A stretch of DNA of 7,153 nucleotides from Thiotrichales bacterium (GTDB lineage Bacteria; Pseudomonadota; Gammaproteobacteria; Thiomicrospirales; Thiomicrospiraceae). This document shows, one piece after another, positions 1-5,577 of this stretch (position 1 is the stretch's first letter; the number at the start of each line of letters is the position of its first letter). A model generated the notes under the pieces. The model was not told the DNA's origin. It worked only from the letters and a program-made list of their open reading frames with translations, and ran no database searches. A program made the translations under genes and the position numbers. The stretch lies in assembly GCA_027036095.1 (NCBI GenBank), contig JALVTA010000127.1, positions 1-7,153 of the forward strand, written 5' to 3'.

Positions 1-477
1 CGCACGGCCCGTGCACGCAACCAGCCGCGCCGCTGGATCATGAGCGACGACACACTGATGGCGCTGGCACGCCGCCCCGCCGCCTCACTGGAGAAGCTGC
101 GCAATGTGCCCGGCCTGTCGGCACCCCAGTGGCGGGAACATGGAGAGGCGATCATGCAGGTGCTGGATGAGACCTTTGCCGCCGCGGACTGGCGCAAGGA
201 AAACAGCCCGCGTCTGCGCCCACAGCCGCAGGAAGAGCCGCTGCTGTCACTGGCCCGGGCGGTGATTCAGCAGCAGGCGCTGGATTTCCACATCCGTCCG
301 GGCGCCTTCGACACCCATACGCTGCTCGAATGGTTGCGTCATCGTCAGGGACCGCTCGGGCGCGGCTGGCGCCGGCTACTGCTGGGTGAGCCGCTGGCGC
401 GGATTCAGTCCGGCACGCCCCTGAGCTATCGAGAGGCGAAACTTGAGGTTCCCCATGCTCCGATCTTCCGTGACTAA
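1..477 (+). CDS. rnd: Ribonuclease D, C-terminal part (5' end outside window)
   Basis: The frame is open from base 1 to the TAA at 475-477, giving 158 residues of a gene that begins upstream. It starts inside an HRDC domain: the pattern N-Q-P-R-R-W-I followed by D-D-T-L-M-A-L-A-R-R-P and then L-R-N-V-P-G-L is the usual helicase/RNase D C-terminal fold that helps bind RNA. The remaining ~90 residues fit the second, more divergent HRDC-like domain of RNase D. The DEDD exonuclease domain is not in view, so catalytic residues cannot be checked. RNase D is a 3'-5' exoribonuclease that trims tRNA precursors and other stable RNAs. The ATG at position 40 lies within the HRDC domain and is not a real start. 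The 3' end overlaps the phosphofructokinase gene by 23 bases, so the two are probably cotranscribed. Another HRDC-containing protein is possible but less likely given the C-terminal length. Confidence 0.82.
   Translation, partial: RTARARNQPRRWIMSDDTLMALARRPAASLEKLRNVPGLSAPQWREHGEAIMQVLDETFAAADWRKENSPRLRPQPQEEPLLSLARAVIQQQALDFHIRPGAFDTHTLLEWLRHRQGPLGRGWRRLLLGEPLARIQSGTPLSYREAKLEVPHAPIFRD
445..448 (+). promoter_or_regulatory. Ribosome-binding site for phosphofructokinase
   Basis: GAGG with six bases to the ATG at 455. It lies inside the last codons of rnd and favours the ATG over the TTG at 443, which has a competing GAGAGG at 431-436. Confidence 0.5.
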
Positions 478-1726
478 TGTGCTCTACGCCCAGGCGGGTG
501 GCGTCTCGGCCGTCATCAACACCTCGCTGGCCGCTGTGATTGAGACGGTGCGGGCTTTTCCCGACCGTTTCGGCCGACTGTATGGCGCTCGCAACGGCAT
601 TCTCGGCGTACTGCATGAAGATCTGGTGGACCTGACAGACACCGGTACCGAGACGCTGGAACGCTTGCAACACCTGCCCGGCGGCGCCCTGCAGGCGTGC
701 CGTTTCGATCTGGACCCGCTGGAGGCCAACCCCGCCCAGTACGAACGGGTCTATCAGGTGCTCAAGGCGCACGATATCGGCGTGTTTCTCTACAACGGGG
801 GCAACGGTTCCATGCTTACCGCCCGCAAGGTGGCGGACTATTGCGCCCGGCGGGGCCACGCCCTTCAGGTCATCGGCATTCCCAAAACCATCGATAACGA
901 CCTTGACCTGAGCCATGCCGCACCCGGCTATGGTTCCGCCGCCAAGTTCTTCGCCACCAGCCTGCTGGAAGCCGTGCTGGATCTGCGCGCCATGTATCCC
1001 ACCTCCACCAGAGTGTTTCTGATGGAAGCCATGGGACGCCATACCGGCTGGATCGCACTTTCCGGCAGCCTGATCTTAGACCAGCTGCCGGATACACCGC
1101 TGCTGACCCTGTTTGCCGAGCGCCCCTTCGACTATGCCGCCTTCCTGCCGCGTGTACGCGAGGCCATCGACCGGCACGGTTACTGCGTCATTGTGGTGTC
1201 CGAAGGCATCCGCACACCGGAAGGTGACTTCTTCGCCGTGGCACGCTGCAACTCGCAGCATGTCGGCTGGAGCCAGATGGGCGGTGCTGCCATGAAGCTG
1301 GCCGACTGGCTCAGGCGGGATCTGGACACCAAAATCCACGCCGCCGTGCCCGACTATCTGCAGCGCAGCGCAGCCCACTTGGTCAGCCTCACCGACTGGG
1401 AGATGGCTTTCGAGGTGGGGCGCGTCGCAGTGGAAGCAGCCGCTGCAGGCCACAACGGCGTGCTGCCGGTCATCCGCAAGATCAGTGATGAACCCTTCGA
1501 ATGGGAGACGAGTCTGATCGAGATCGAAACGGTGGCGGATCTGGAACGGCCGGTGCCGGACGACTTCATCACGCTGGAAGGCTATCACGCCACATCGAAG
1601 GCGCTGGACTACCTGCGCCCGCTGGTGGCCGGCGAACGCCCTGTGCCGTGGCACCACGGCCTGCCGGACCTCAGGCCGGTCACCTTCCCACCCGTGGCGA
1701 AAAAACTGCCCGGCTGGTCAGAGTGA
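455..1726 (+). CDS. pfp: 6-phosphofructokinase, pyrophosphate-dependent lineage
   Basis: This 423-residue protein phosphorylates fructose 6-phosphate to fructose 1,6-bisphosphate. In most relatives of this lineage the donor is pyrophosphate and the reaction is reversible. The N-terminal YAQAGGVSAVIN (residues 11-22) is the donor-binding loop. P-K-T-I-D-N-D (143-149) carries the catalytic Asp147, M-E-A-M-G-R (190-195) contacts the sugar phosphate, and V-S-E-G (248-251) supplies a substrate-binding Glu. Lys144 is the residue that marks pyrophosphate-type enzymes. The odd feature is G-G-N-G-S at 115-119: the fourth position, usually Asp in pyrophosphate enzymes, is Gly118 as in ATP enzymes. I chose the ATG at 455 because GAGG lies six bases upstream; an upstream TTG at 443 (four residues longer) also has a GAGAGG and cannot be excluded. 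The gene overlaps rnd by 23 bases and converges on a DUF2442 gene eight bases after its stop. Family assignment is firm; the actual phosphoryl donor is uncertain. Confidence 0.9.
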   Translation: MLRSSVTNVLYAQAGGVSAVINTSLAAVIETVRAFPDRFGRLYGARNGILGVLHEDLVDLTDTGTETLERLQHLPGGALQACRFDLDPLEANPAQYERVYQVLKAHDIGVFLYNGGNGSMLTARKVADYCARRGHALQVIGIPKTIDNDLDLSHAAPGYGSAAKFFATSLLEAVLDLRAMYPTSTRVFLMEAMGRHTGWIALSGSLILDQLPDTPLLTLFAERPFDYAAFLPRVREAIDRHGYCVIVVSEGIRTPEGDFFAVARCNSQHVGWSQMGGAAMKLADWLRRDLDTKIHAAVPDYLQRSAAHLVSLTDWEMAFEVGRVAVEAAAAGHNGVLPVIRKISDEPFEWETSLIEIETVADLERPVPDDFITLEGYHATSKALDYLRPLVAGERPVPWHHGLPDLRPVTFPPVAKKLPGWSE

Positions 1727-1734
1727 GCGGCCGA

Positions 1735-2049
1735 TCAAGCTTCATCATTTTTACCTGATCGCCCGGCAAGCCAGCGTTTCAGAGAGCGCTGGCTCTCTCC
1801 CGAAGGCTTGCCGGCAAGCAGGTTTTCCACGCTGATGTCCTCATCAAGCGCTTCCCAATGGATACCATGGCCGCCGCCAATGAGCCGCCAATGATTCCTT
1901 TCTTCCGGGGTCGCATGCATCAGACGCGGATACCAAACAAGTGGAACTGACAAAGTGCGACCATCACTCAGATCGACACTCAAGGCCTCTTCCGAAACGC
2001 TGACGTTTTCAATGCTTGGCACTTCCAGTTCAATGGCCAAAGTAGTCAT
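1735..2049 (-). CDS. DUF2442 protein (pair 1)
   Basis: This 104-residue protein belongs to the DUF2442 family, whose function is not established. The core is recognisable: L-S-V-D-L-S-D-G-R-T-L-S-V-P-L (residues 23-37), then W-Y-P-R-L-M-H-A-T-P, then W-R-L-I-G-G-G-H-G-I-H-W and L-D-E-D-I-S-V-E-N-L-L. The last ~20 residues are basic and hydrophilic. The ATG at 2049 is supported by GGAGG seven bases upstream (2056-2060). The gene starts inside the final codons of the upstream DUF4160 gene, overlapping by 20 bases, so translation is probably coupled. DUF4160 and DUF2442 genes commonly sit side by side, which points to a joint role; a toxin-antitoxin-like function is inference only. No membrane segment or signal peptide is visible. 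The 3' end converges on the phosphofructokinase gene and contains a nested inverted repeat. Confidence 0.88.
   Translation of the reverse strand: MTTLAIELEVPSIENVSVSEEALSVDLSDGRTLSVPLVWYPRLMHATPEERNHWRLIGGGHGIHWEALDEDISVENLLAGKPSGESQRSLKRWLAGRSGKNDEA
1763..1814. repeat. Nested inverted repeat at the convergent gene junction
   Basis: Outer arms CCGGCAAGCC (1763-1772) and GGCTTGCCGG (1805-1814) pair perfectly over ten bases. Between them AGAGAGC (1781-1787) and GCTCTCT (1792-1798) form a seven-base stem with a four-base loop. It lies within the 3' end of the DUF2442 gene and just beyond the stop of the phosphofructokinase gene, with no T run on either strand. Confidence 0.6.
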
Positions 2050-2278
2050 GCCATGCCTCCAACAGGACAGACTGATTTTCCAGGACCAGCTTCAGAATCC
2101 TGGTCATTTCGGTACGACTGAACCCACCGCTCATCTGCAATCTAACAGGGTCCAACCACACCTTGGCAATTTTTTCGTCACGTTCGATATGAACATGAGG
2201 TGGCTCGCCGCCATCTCCTGCGTAAAAGAAGAAACGGTATGGCCCGATTCTGAGAACAGTCGGCATCGATGAAATCAT
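2030..2278 (-). CDS. DUF4160 protein (pair 1)
   Basis: This small protein (82 residues from the chosen start) belongs to the DUF4160 family, whose biochemical role is unknown. Its hallmark is M-P-T-V-L-R-I-G-P-Y-R-F-F-F-Y, then G-E-P-P-H-V-H-I-E-R-D, then K-V-W-L-D-P-V-R-L, and a C-terminal helix ending L-L-E-A-W-H-D-Y-F. The HxH motif and aromatic-rich N-terminus are intact. I chose the ATG at 2278 because CAGGG lies about five bases upstream. The ATG at 2266 gives the M-P-T-V-L start seen in many relatives and is a close alternative. A TTG at 2308 would add ten poorly fitting residues. The gene follows the AEC permease by 30 bases on the same strand and overlaps the DUF2442 gene by 20 bases. 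G+C over 2101-2280 is about 50% (90 of 180, hand count), lower than neighbouring core genes, which suggests acquisition from elsewhere. Confidence 0.85.
   Translation of the reverse strand: MISSMPTVLRIGPYRFFFYAGDGGEPPHVHIERDEKIAKVWLDPVRLQMSGGFSRTEMTRILKLVLENQSVLLEAWHDYFGH
2056..2060 (-). promoter_or_regulatory. Ribosome-binding site for DUF2442 (pair 1)
   Basis: GGAGG on the - strand, seven bases ahead of the ATG at 2049 and inside the DUF4160 reading frame. It fixes the DUF2442 start and allows translation independent of, or coupled to, the upstream gene. Confidence 0.65.
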
Positions 2279-2308
2279 CCTGACCCTGTTTGCAACATTA
2301 TCTCGCAA

Positions 2309-3211
2309 TCACAAGCCTTGACTGACAAGCGACCACATCGGCAGGGTGATGAAGGCCGCCAGCACACCCCAACCCACCATGGCCGCCGCCAGCCGGGGCT
2401 GGAGGTTGTGGCTGGCCGCCACCGCACCGGCGGTGATCATGGTGGGCATGGCCGCCTCCAGCAGCGCCGTACGCGCCGGCAGGCCGCGCATCTCCAGCAG
2501 CTGAATCAGCCACAGAGCCAGCAGGGGCATCAACCCCATCTTGAGCGCCATGCCGACGGCAAAGGGCTGTCCCAGCCCCTGCGGCAGGCGCAGTTTCAAC
2601 TGCAGCCCCACCGCCACCATGGCCACCGGCACCAGGGTGTCGGCCAGACGGACCAGATTGCTCTCCAGCCAGTCGGGCCGGGGCAGCGTCCAGGTGGCGA
2701 AAGTGACCAGTGCGGCGATCATGGGCGGAAAGGTGAACATCCTGTGCAGCACGCGCCGCCAGCTGAATTGGCCGTCCCCCGCATAGAAGGCGGCTACGAA
2801 AGGCAGATAGAGCACCACCGCCAGAAAGGAGCCGGCCTGATCATACACCAGCGCATAGGGAATGCTGGCCTCCCCCAGCAGTGCCTCCAGCATGGGAATC
2901 CCCAGAAAGGACGTATTGCCCAACGGCGCCAGCATCAGCAGTGCGCCGACGGTATTGCGGGACCAGCCGAACAGCCGCCCCAGCCACAGCACCAGAGCGG
3001 CGGTAAAAGCCAGCAGCGTCCAGGGCACCACTACCAGCCCCAGCAGGTCGGCGGAAAACTGAATCTGAGGCAGATAGTGGAGAATGACCGCCGGCAGCGC
3101 CACCCAGATGACCCAGGCATTGAGCACCTCCGGCGCGGCATGAAACACGTGCGCCCGCTGCAGCAGCAGGCCGATCAGCACACATAGCGCCACCAGCGTC
3201 AAGTTTTCCAT
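2309..3211 (-). CDS. AEC-family transporter (auxin efflux carrier-type permease)
   Basis: This 300-residue integral inner-membrane protein has about ten hydrophobic segments, roughly at residues 3-17, 32-47, 55-77, 88-110, 118-143, 159-175, 190-206, 217-238, 247-268 and 275-297. The family hallmarks are A-P-L-G-N-T-S-F-L-G-I-P (95-106), with its helix-breaking Asn and Pro, and the A-A-M-P-T-M-I-T-A-G segment near 253-262, in the matching place of the second half. Bacterial AEC proteins are secondary carriers, some shown to move malate or malonate; the substrate here cannot be read from sequence. The ATG at 3211 is preceded by AGGGA nine bases upstream. A TTG at 3259 would add 16 polar residues that do not fit the family. 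The gene lies 52 bases beyond the terminator of the lpdA operon, so it probably has its own promoter, although I could not identify one convincingly. It may be cotranscribed with the DUF4160/DUF2442 pair downstream. Confidence 0.88.
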   Translation of the reverse strand: MENLTLVALCVLIGLLLQRAHVFHAAPEVLNAWVIWVALPAVILHYLPQIQFSADLLGLVVVPWTLLAFTAALVLWLGRLFGWSRNTVGALLMLAPLGNTSFLGIPMLEALLGEASIPYALVYDQAGSFLAVVLYLPFVAAFYAGDGQFSWRRVLHRMFTFPPMIAALVTFATWTLPRPDWLESNLVRLADTLVPVAMVAVGLQLKLRLPQGLGQPFAVGMALKMGLMPLLALWLIQLLEMRGLPARTALLEAAMPTMITAGAVAASHNLQPRLAAAMVGWGVLAAFITLPMWSLVSQGL

Positions 3212-3263
3212 GAAAGTGGTTCCCTTGTCTACCGGTCCTGTGGTTTCTGCCCCATCCAATTAC

Positions 3264-3285
3264 AAAAAAGCCGCCCGGAGGCGGC
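3264..3285 (-). terminator. Intrinsic terminator of the PDH operon
   Basis: On the - strand, GCCGCC (3285-3280), loop TCCG, GGCGGC (3275-3270), then six T residues (3269-3264). It starts 22 bases after the lpdA stop codon. This is a canonical rho-independent terminator closing the aceE-aceF-lpdA transcript and separating it from the AEC permease gene. Confidence 0.9.
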
Positions 3286-3307
3286 CTGTTCTGCGTCGGT
3301 TCACGGA

Positions 3308-5098
3308 CTATTTGCGCTTTTTGGGCGCAATCAGATCCGTGATGGTGCCCTCGGCCATCTCGGCGGCGAAGGCGAAGGTTTCCGACAGGGTCGGGTGCGG
3401 ATGGATGGTCAGGCCGATATCCTGCATGTCCGCGCCCATTTCGATGGCCAGCATGGCCTCGGCGATCAGCTCGCCGGCGTTGGGGCCGACCATGCCGCAG
3501 CCGAGAATGCGGTGGGTTTTGGCGTCAAACAGAGCCTTGGTCATGCCCTCGTCACGCCCCAGGCTCAGGCTGCGGCCGGACGCCGCCCACGGGAAGACGC
3601 CCTTTTCATACTCGATGCCTTCGGCCTTGAGCTCTTCTTCCGTCTTGCCGGCCCAGGCCACTTCCGGATCAGTATAGGCCACGGAAGGAATGCCCATGGG
3701 CGTGAAGGCGGACGGCAGACCACAGATGACCTCGGCCGCCACCTTGCCTTCATGCACTGCCTTGTGGGCCAGCATGGGCTGGCCGACGATGTCGCCGATG
3801 GCGTAGATATGTGGCACGTTGGTGCGCTGACGCTCGTCCACCGGAATGAAGCCGCGCTCATCCACGAACACGCCCGCCTTGTCGGCATCGATGAGCTGTC
3901 CGTTGGGGGCGCGCCCCACCGCCACCAGAATACGGTCGAAGCTGTCGGTTTCCGGCACGTCCTTGCCCTCGAAGCTGACCACCAGACCATCGGCGGTGGC
4001 CTCCACGTTGGTCACCTTCGCATTGAGATAGACGTTCTCATAGCGTTCCCTGATGCGCTTGAGCAGCGGGCGGGTAATGTCCCTGTCGGCACCGGGAATG
4101 ATGGTGTCACCCAGCTCCACCACGGTGATCTTTGCGCCCAGGCTGTCGTATACCTGCGCCATCTCGAGGCCGATGATGCCGCCACCGATGACCAGCATGC
4201 GCCCGGGCACTTCCGGCAGCTCGAGCGCATCGGTGGAATCCATCACGCGCGGATCGTCATGGGGAATGAACGGCAGCTTGATGGGCCGGGAGCCGGCGGC
4301 GATGATGGCGTTGTCGAAGGAGATGGTCTTCTCCCCGCCTTCGGCCAGCTCCACGGTGACGGTATTGGCGCTGGAGAAGCGGCCATAGCCCTGCACGATC
4401 TCCACCTTGCGCTGCTTGGCCAGCGCTGCCAGACCGCCGGTGAGTTTCCTGATGACGCTGTTCTTGTAGGCGCGCAGCTTGTCCAGATCAATCTCCGGTT
4501 CGGAAAACTTGAGGCCGTGCTCGGCCAGCTCGCGCGTCTCGTTGAGAATGACTGACATGTGCAGCAGCGCCTTGGAGGGAATGCACCCTACATTGAGGCA
4601 CACCCCGCCGATGACCGGATAGCGCTCCACCAGCACCACCTTCTTGCCCAGATCGGCGGCACGGAAGGCGGCGGTATAGCCACCCGGTCCACCGCCGAGC
4701 ACCAGCACTTCGGCGTGCATGTCCGCCTCGCCGTCAAAGGTGGCCGCAGACGGGGCCTCCCCCATTTTTGCCGGATCGGCCGCCGGCGCACCGGCGGCAG
4801 TAGCGTTTTCTGCCGCTTCAGAGCCGGTTTCAGCAGGTTTTTCAGCTTCATCGGCGGCCTCGACCGCCATGCGGGCGATCAGATCACCGGTCTTGACCTT
4901 GTCGCCTTCCTTGACCAGCAGTTCCTCGATGGTGCCGGCGTAGGGAGACGGCACTTCCATAGTGGCCTTGTCGGACTCCAAAGTGATCAGCGAATCGTCC
5001 ACATCCACATGGTCACCGGGCTGCACCAGCACCTCGATGACATCCACCTGGTCGAAGTCGCCGATATCCGGCAGGAATACGTCCACAATCTTGCTCAT
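3308..5098 (-). CDS. lpdA: Dihydrolipoyl dehydrogenase (E3) with N-terminal lipoyl domain
   Basis: This is the E3 subunit of the PDH complex, a flavoprotein that reoxidises dihydrolipoyl groups using NAD+. The 596 residues are about 120 more than a plain E3 because a lipoyl domain is fused at the N-terminus (about residues 1-80; E-S-D-K-A puts the lipoylated lysine at 44). An Ala/Glu/Pro-rich linker (about 80-125) follows. The E3 core shows the FAD-binding G-G-G-P-G-G (135-140), the redox disulfide G-G-V-C-L-N-V-G-C (Cys167 and Cys172), the NAD-binding G-G-G-I-I-G (305-310), the second FAD motif I-Y-A-I-G-D (431-436), and the C-terminal catalytic pair in H-P-H-P-T-L-S-E (His568, Glu573). All key residues are present. 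The ATG at 5098 has AAGGAA seven bases upstream. The gene starts 14 bases after the inserted DUF2442 gene. Lipoyl-bearing E3 proteins are known in several beta- and gammaproteobacteria. Confidence 0.97.
   Translation of the reverse strand: MSKIVDVFLPDIGDFDQVDVIEVLVQPGDHVDVDDSLITLESDKATMEVPSPYAGTIEELLVKEGDKVKTGDLIARMAVEAADEAEKPAETGSEAAENATAAGAPAADPAKMGEAPSAATFDGEADMHAEVLVLGGGPGGYTAAFRAADLGKKVVLVERYPVIGGVCLNVGCIPSKALLHMSVILNETRELAEHGLKFSEPEIDLDKLRAYKNSVIRKLTGGLAALAKQRKVEIVQGYGRFSSANTVTVELAEGGEKTISFDNAIIAAGSRPIKLPFIPHDDPRVMDSTDALELPEVPGRMLVIGGGIIGLEMAQVYDSLGAKITVVELGDTIIPGADRDITRPLLKRIRERYENVYLNAKVTNVEATADGLVVSFEGKDVPETDSFDRILVAVGRAPNGQLIDADKAGVFVDERGFIPVDERQRTNVPHIYAIGDIVGQPMLAHKAVHEGKVAAEVICGLPSAFTPMGIPSVAYTDPEVAWAGKTEEELKAEGIEYEKGVFPWAASGRSLSLGRDEGMTKALFDAKTHRILGCGMVGPNAGELIAEAMLAIEMGADMQDIGLTIHPHPTLSETFAFAAEMAEGTITDLIAPKKRK
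4928..5074 (-). repeat. Lipoyl-domain coding repeat, copy in lpdA
   Basis: Codons 9-57 of lpdA encode a stretch matching codons 8-56 of aceF (6736-6882) at 45 of 49 residues, and the DNA is visibly similar. It is a coding duplication, not a mobile element. Confidence 0.85.
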
Positions 5099-5112
5099 AG
5101 TAGTGTTCCTTG

Positions 5113-5367
5113 TTACTGGGCTGTCAGGGGATAGGCGTCCGGATGGACGATCATGTCCAGCGTGAGATCCACATCCAGACGCGGCCAGTAGAAATGACCC
5201 GGTGTCGGCTGTTCAAACTCAAGCTCGTCAGCACTGCACCCTTTGAACCAGGGAAAGGACTCATAAGGGAGGAAAAACTCCTCCGTGCCGATCAACAGCC
5301 ACACACCATGCTGAGAAGGATGAGCCACCTGCTCAGCATGTGCCGGGGAAGTGGTGACACCAGGCAT
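5113..5367 (-). CDS. DUF2442 protein (pair 2)
   Basis: This 84-residue protein is of a DUF2442 subtype different from the pair at 1735-2278. Diagnostic stretches are H-G-V-W-L-L-I-G-T-E-E-F-F-L-P-Y, F-P-W-F-K, and G-H-F-Y-W-P-R-L-D-V-D-L-T-L-D-M-I followed by H-P-D-A-Y-P-L. Its function is not established. I chose the ATG at 5367 because AGGAG lies seven bases upstream; the ATG at 5385 would add six residues and has no comparable site. The start lies 35 bases inside the frame-restored end of the upstream DUF4160 gene, the same overlapping layout as pair 1. The reading frame is intact although its partner is frameshifted. It ends 14 bases before lpdA and must be transcribed with the PDH operon unless it has a private promoter. 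Whether it is still expressed is unknown. Confidence 0.82.
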   Translation of the reverse strand: MPGVTTSPAHAEQVAHPSQHGVWLLIGTEEFFLPYESFPWFKGCSADELEFEQPTPGHFYWPRLDVDLTLDMIVHPDAYPLTAQ

Positions 5368-5576
5368 CCCTGAACTCCTGTTCATGTTGACGAATAATGC
5401 CCTCTATTTCCGCCAGCTCTCGCGGTGAGAACCTGAAATTTCTAGCCAAAGCGATCTGGTTCCAGCCAGAATTTTGCCTCGCCCTTCTCTGACAGAACAT
5501 GAATATGCATCCGCGGCTCTTCCCGCGAGAAAAAGAAAAATCGATACCCTTTTTCTCTCAGGATGGTCGGACTCAT
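5333..5576 (-). pseudogene. DUF4160 gene broken by a frameshift (pair 2)
   Basis: Translating from the ATG at 5576 gives M-S-P-T-I-L-R-E-K-G-Y-R-F-F-F-F-S-R-E-E-P-R-M-H-I-H-V, then G-E-A-K-F-W-L-E-P, a clear DUF4160 N-terminal half. Four residues later the frame hits TAG (5444-5442). The missing half continues in another frame from about 5455: I-A-L-A-R-N-F-R-F-S-P-R-E-L-A-E-I, ending D-A-W-C-H-H-F-P-G-T-C and TGA (5335-5333). Loss of two bases, or gain of one, close to 5456 explains it; relatives typically read E-P-E-I-A there, so loss of GA from a GAGATC is a simple guess. The restored protein would be about 81 residues, normal for the family. The ATG follows the aceF stop by one base, with no evident Shine-Dalgarno, so translation would rely on coupling to aceF. 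G+C over 5401-5580 is about 49% (88 of 180, hand count). A sequencing error is the main alternative. Confidence 0.83.
5375..5379 (-). promoter_or_regulatory. Ribosome-binding site for DUF2442 (pair 2)
   Basis: AGGAG on the - strand, seven bases before the ATG at 5367. It selects this start over the in-frame ATG at 5385, which lies upstream of the site. Confidence 0.6.
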
Positions 5577-5577
5577 G

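Noticed and set aside
152..1657. Long open frames on the - strand opposite the phosphofructokinase gene
   Set aside because: They mirror the codon periodicity of the + strand gene, have compositions rich in His, Gly and Arg, and match no family I recognise.
1732..1761. CGATCA...TGATCG as a terminator for the phosphofructokinase gene
   Set aside because: The stem is only six bases with an 18-base loop and no T run follows on the + strand.
2279..2308. TTG at 2308 as the start of the pair 1 DUF4160 gene
   Set aside because: The ten extra residues do not resemble the family N-terminus, and ATG codons with the expected M-P-T context lie just downstream.
2318..3187. 289-codon + strand frame opposite the AEC permease
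   Set aside because: It is a Gln/His/Arg-rich low-complexity product, the usual antisense shadow of a hydrophobic membrane protein gene.
3212..3259. TTG at 3259 as the start of the AEC permease
   Set aside because: It adds 16 polar residues before the first membrane segment; the ATG at 3211 has a ribosome-binding site and a typical family start.
3395..4555. 386-codon + strand frame opposite lpdA
   Set aside because: It lies antisense to a gene with every E3 catalytic motif intact; its product is His/Gly/Ala-rich with no recognisable domain.
5442..5460. Programmed ribosomal frameshift in the pair 2 DUF4160 gene
   Set aside because: No slippery run or downstream pseudoknot-like structure is evident at the switch point; mutation or sequencing error is simpler.
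5113..5576. Insertion by a transposable element
   Set aside because: No transposase remnant, terminal inverted repeats or target-site duplication can be seen at either edge of the module.
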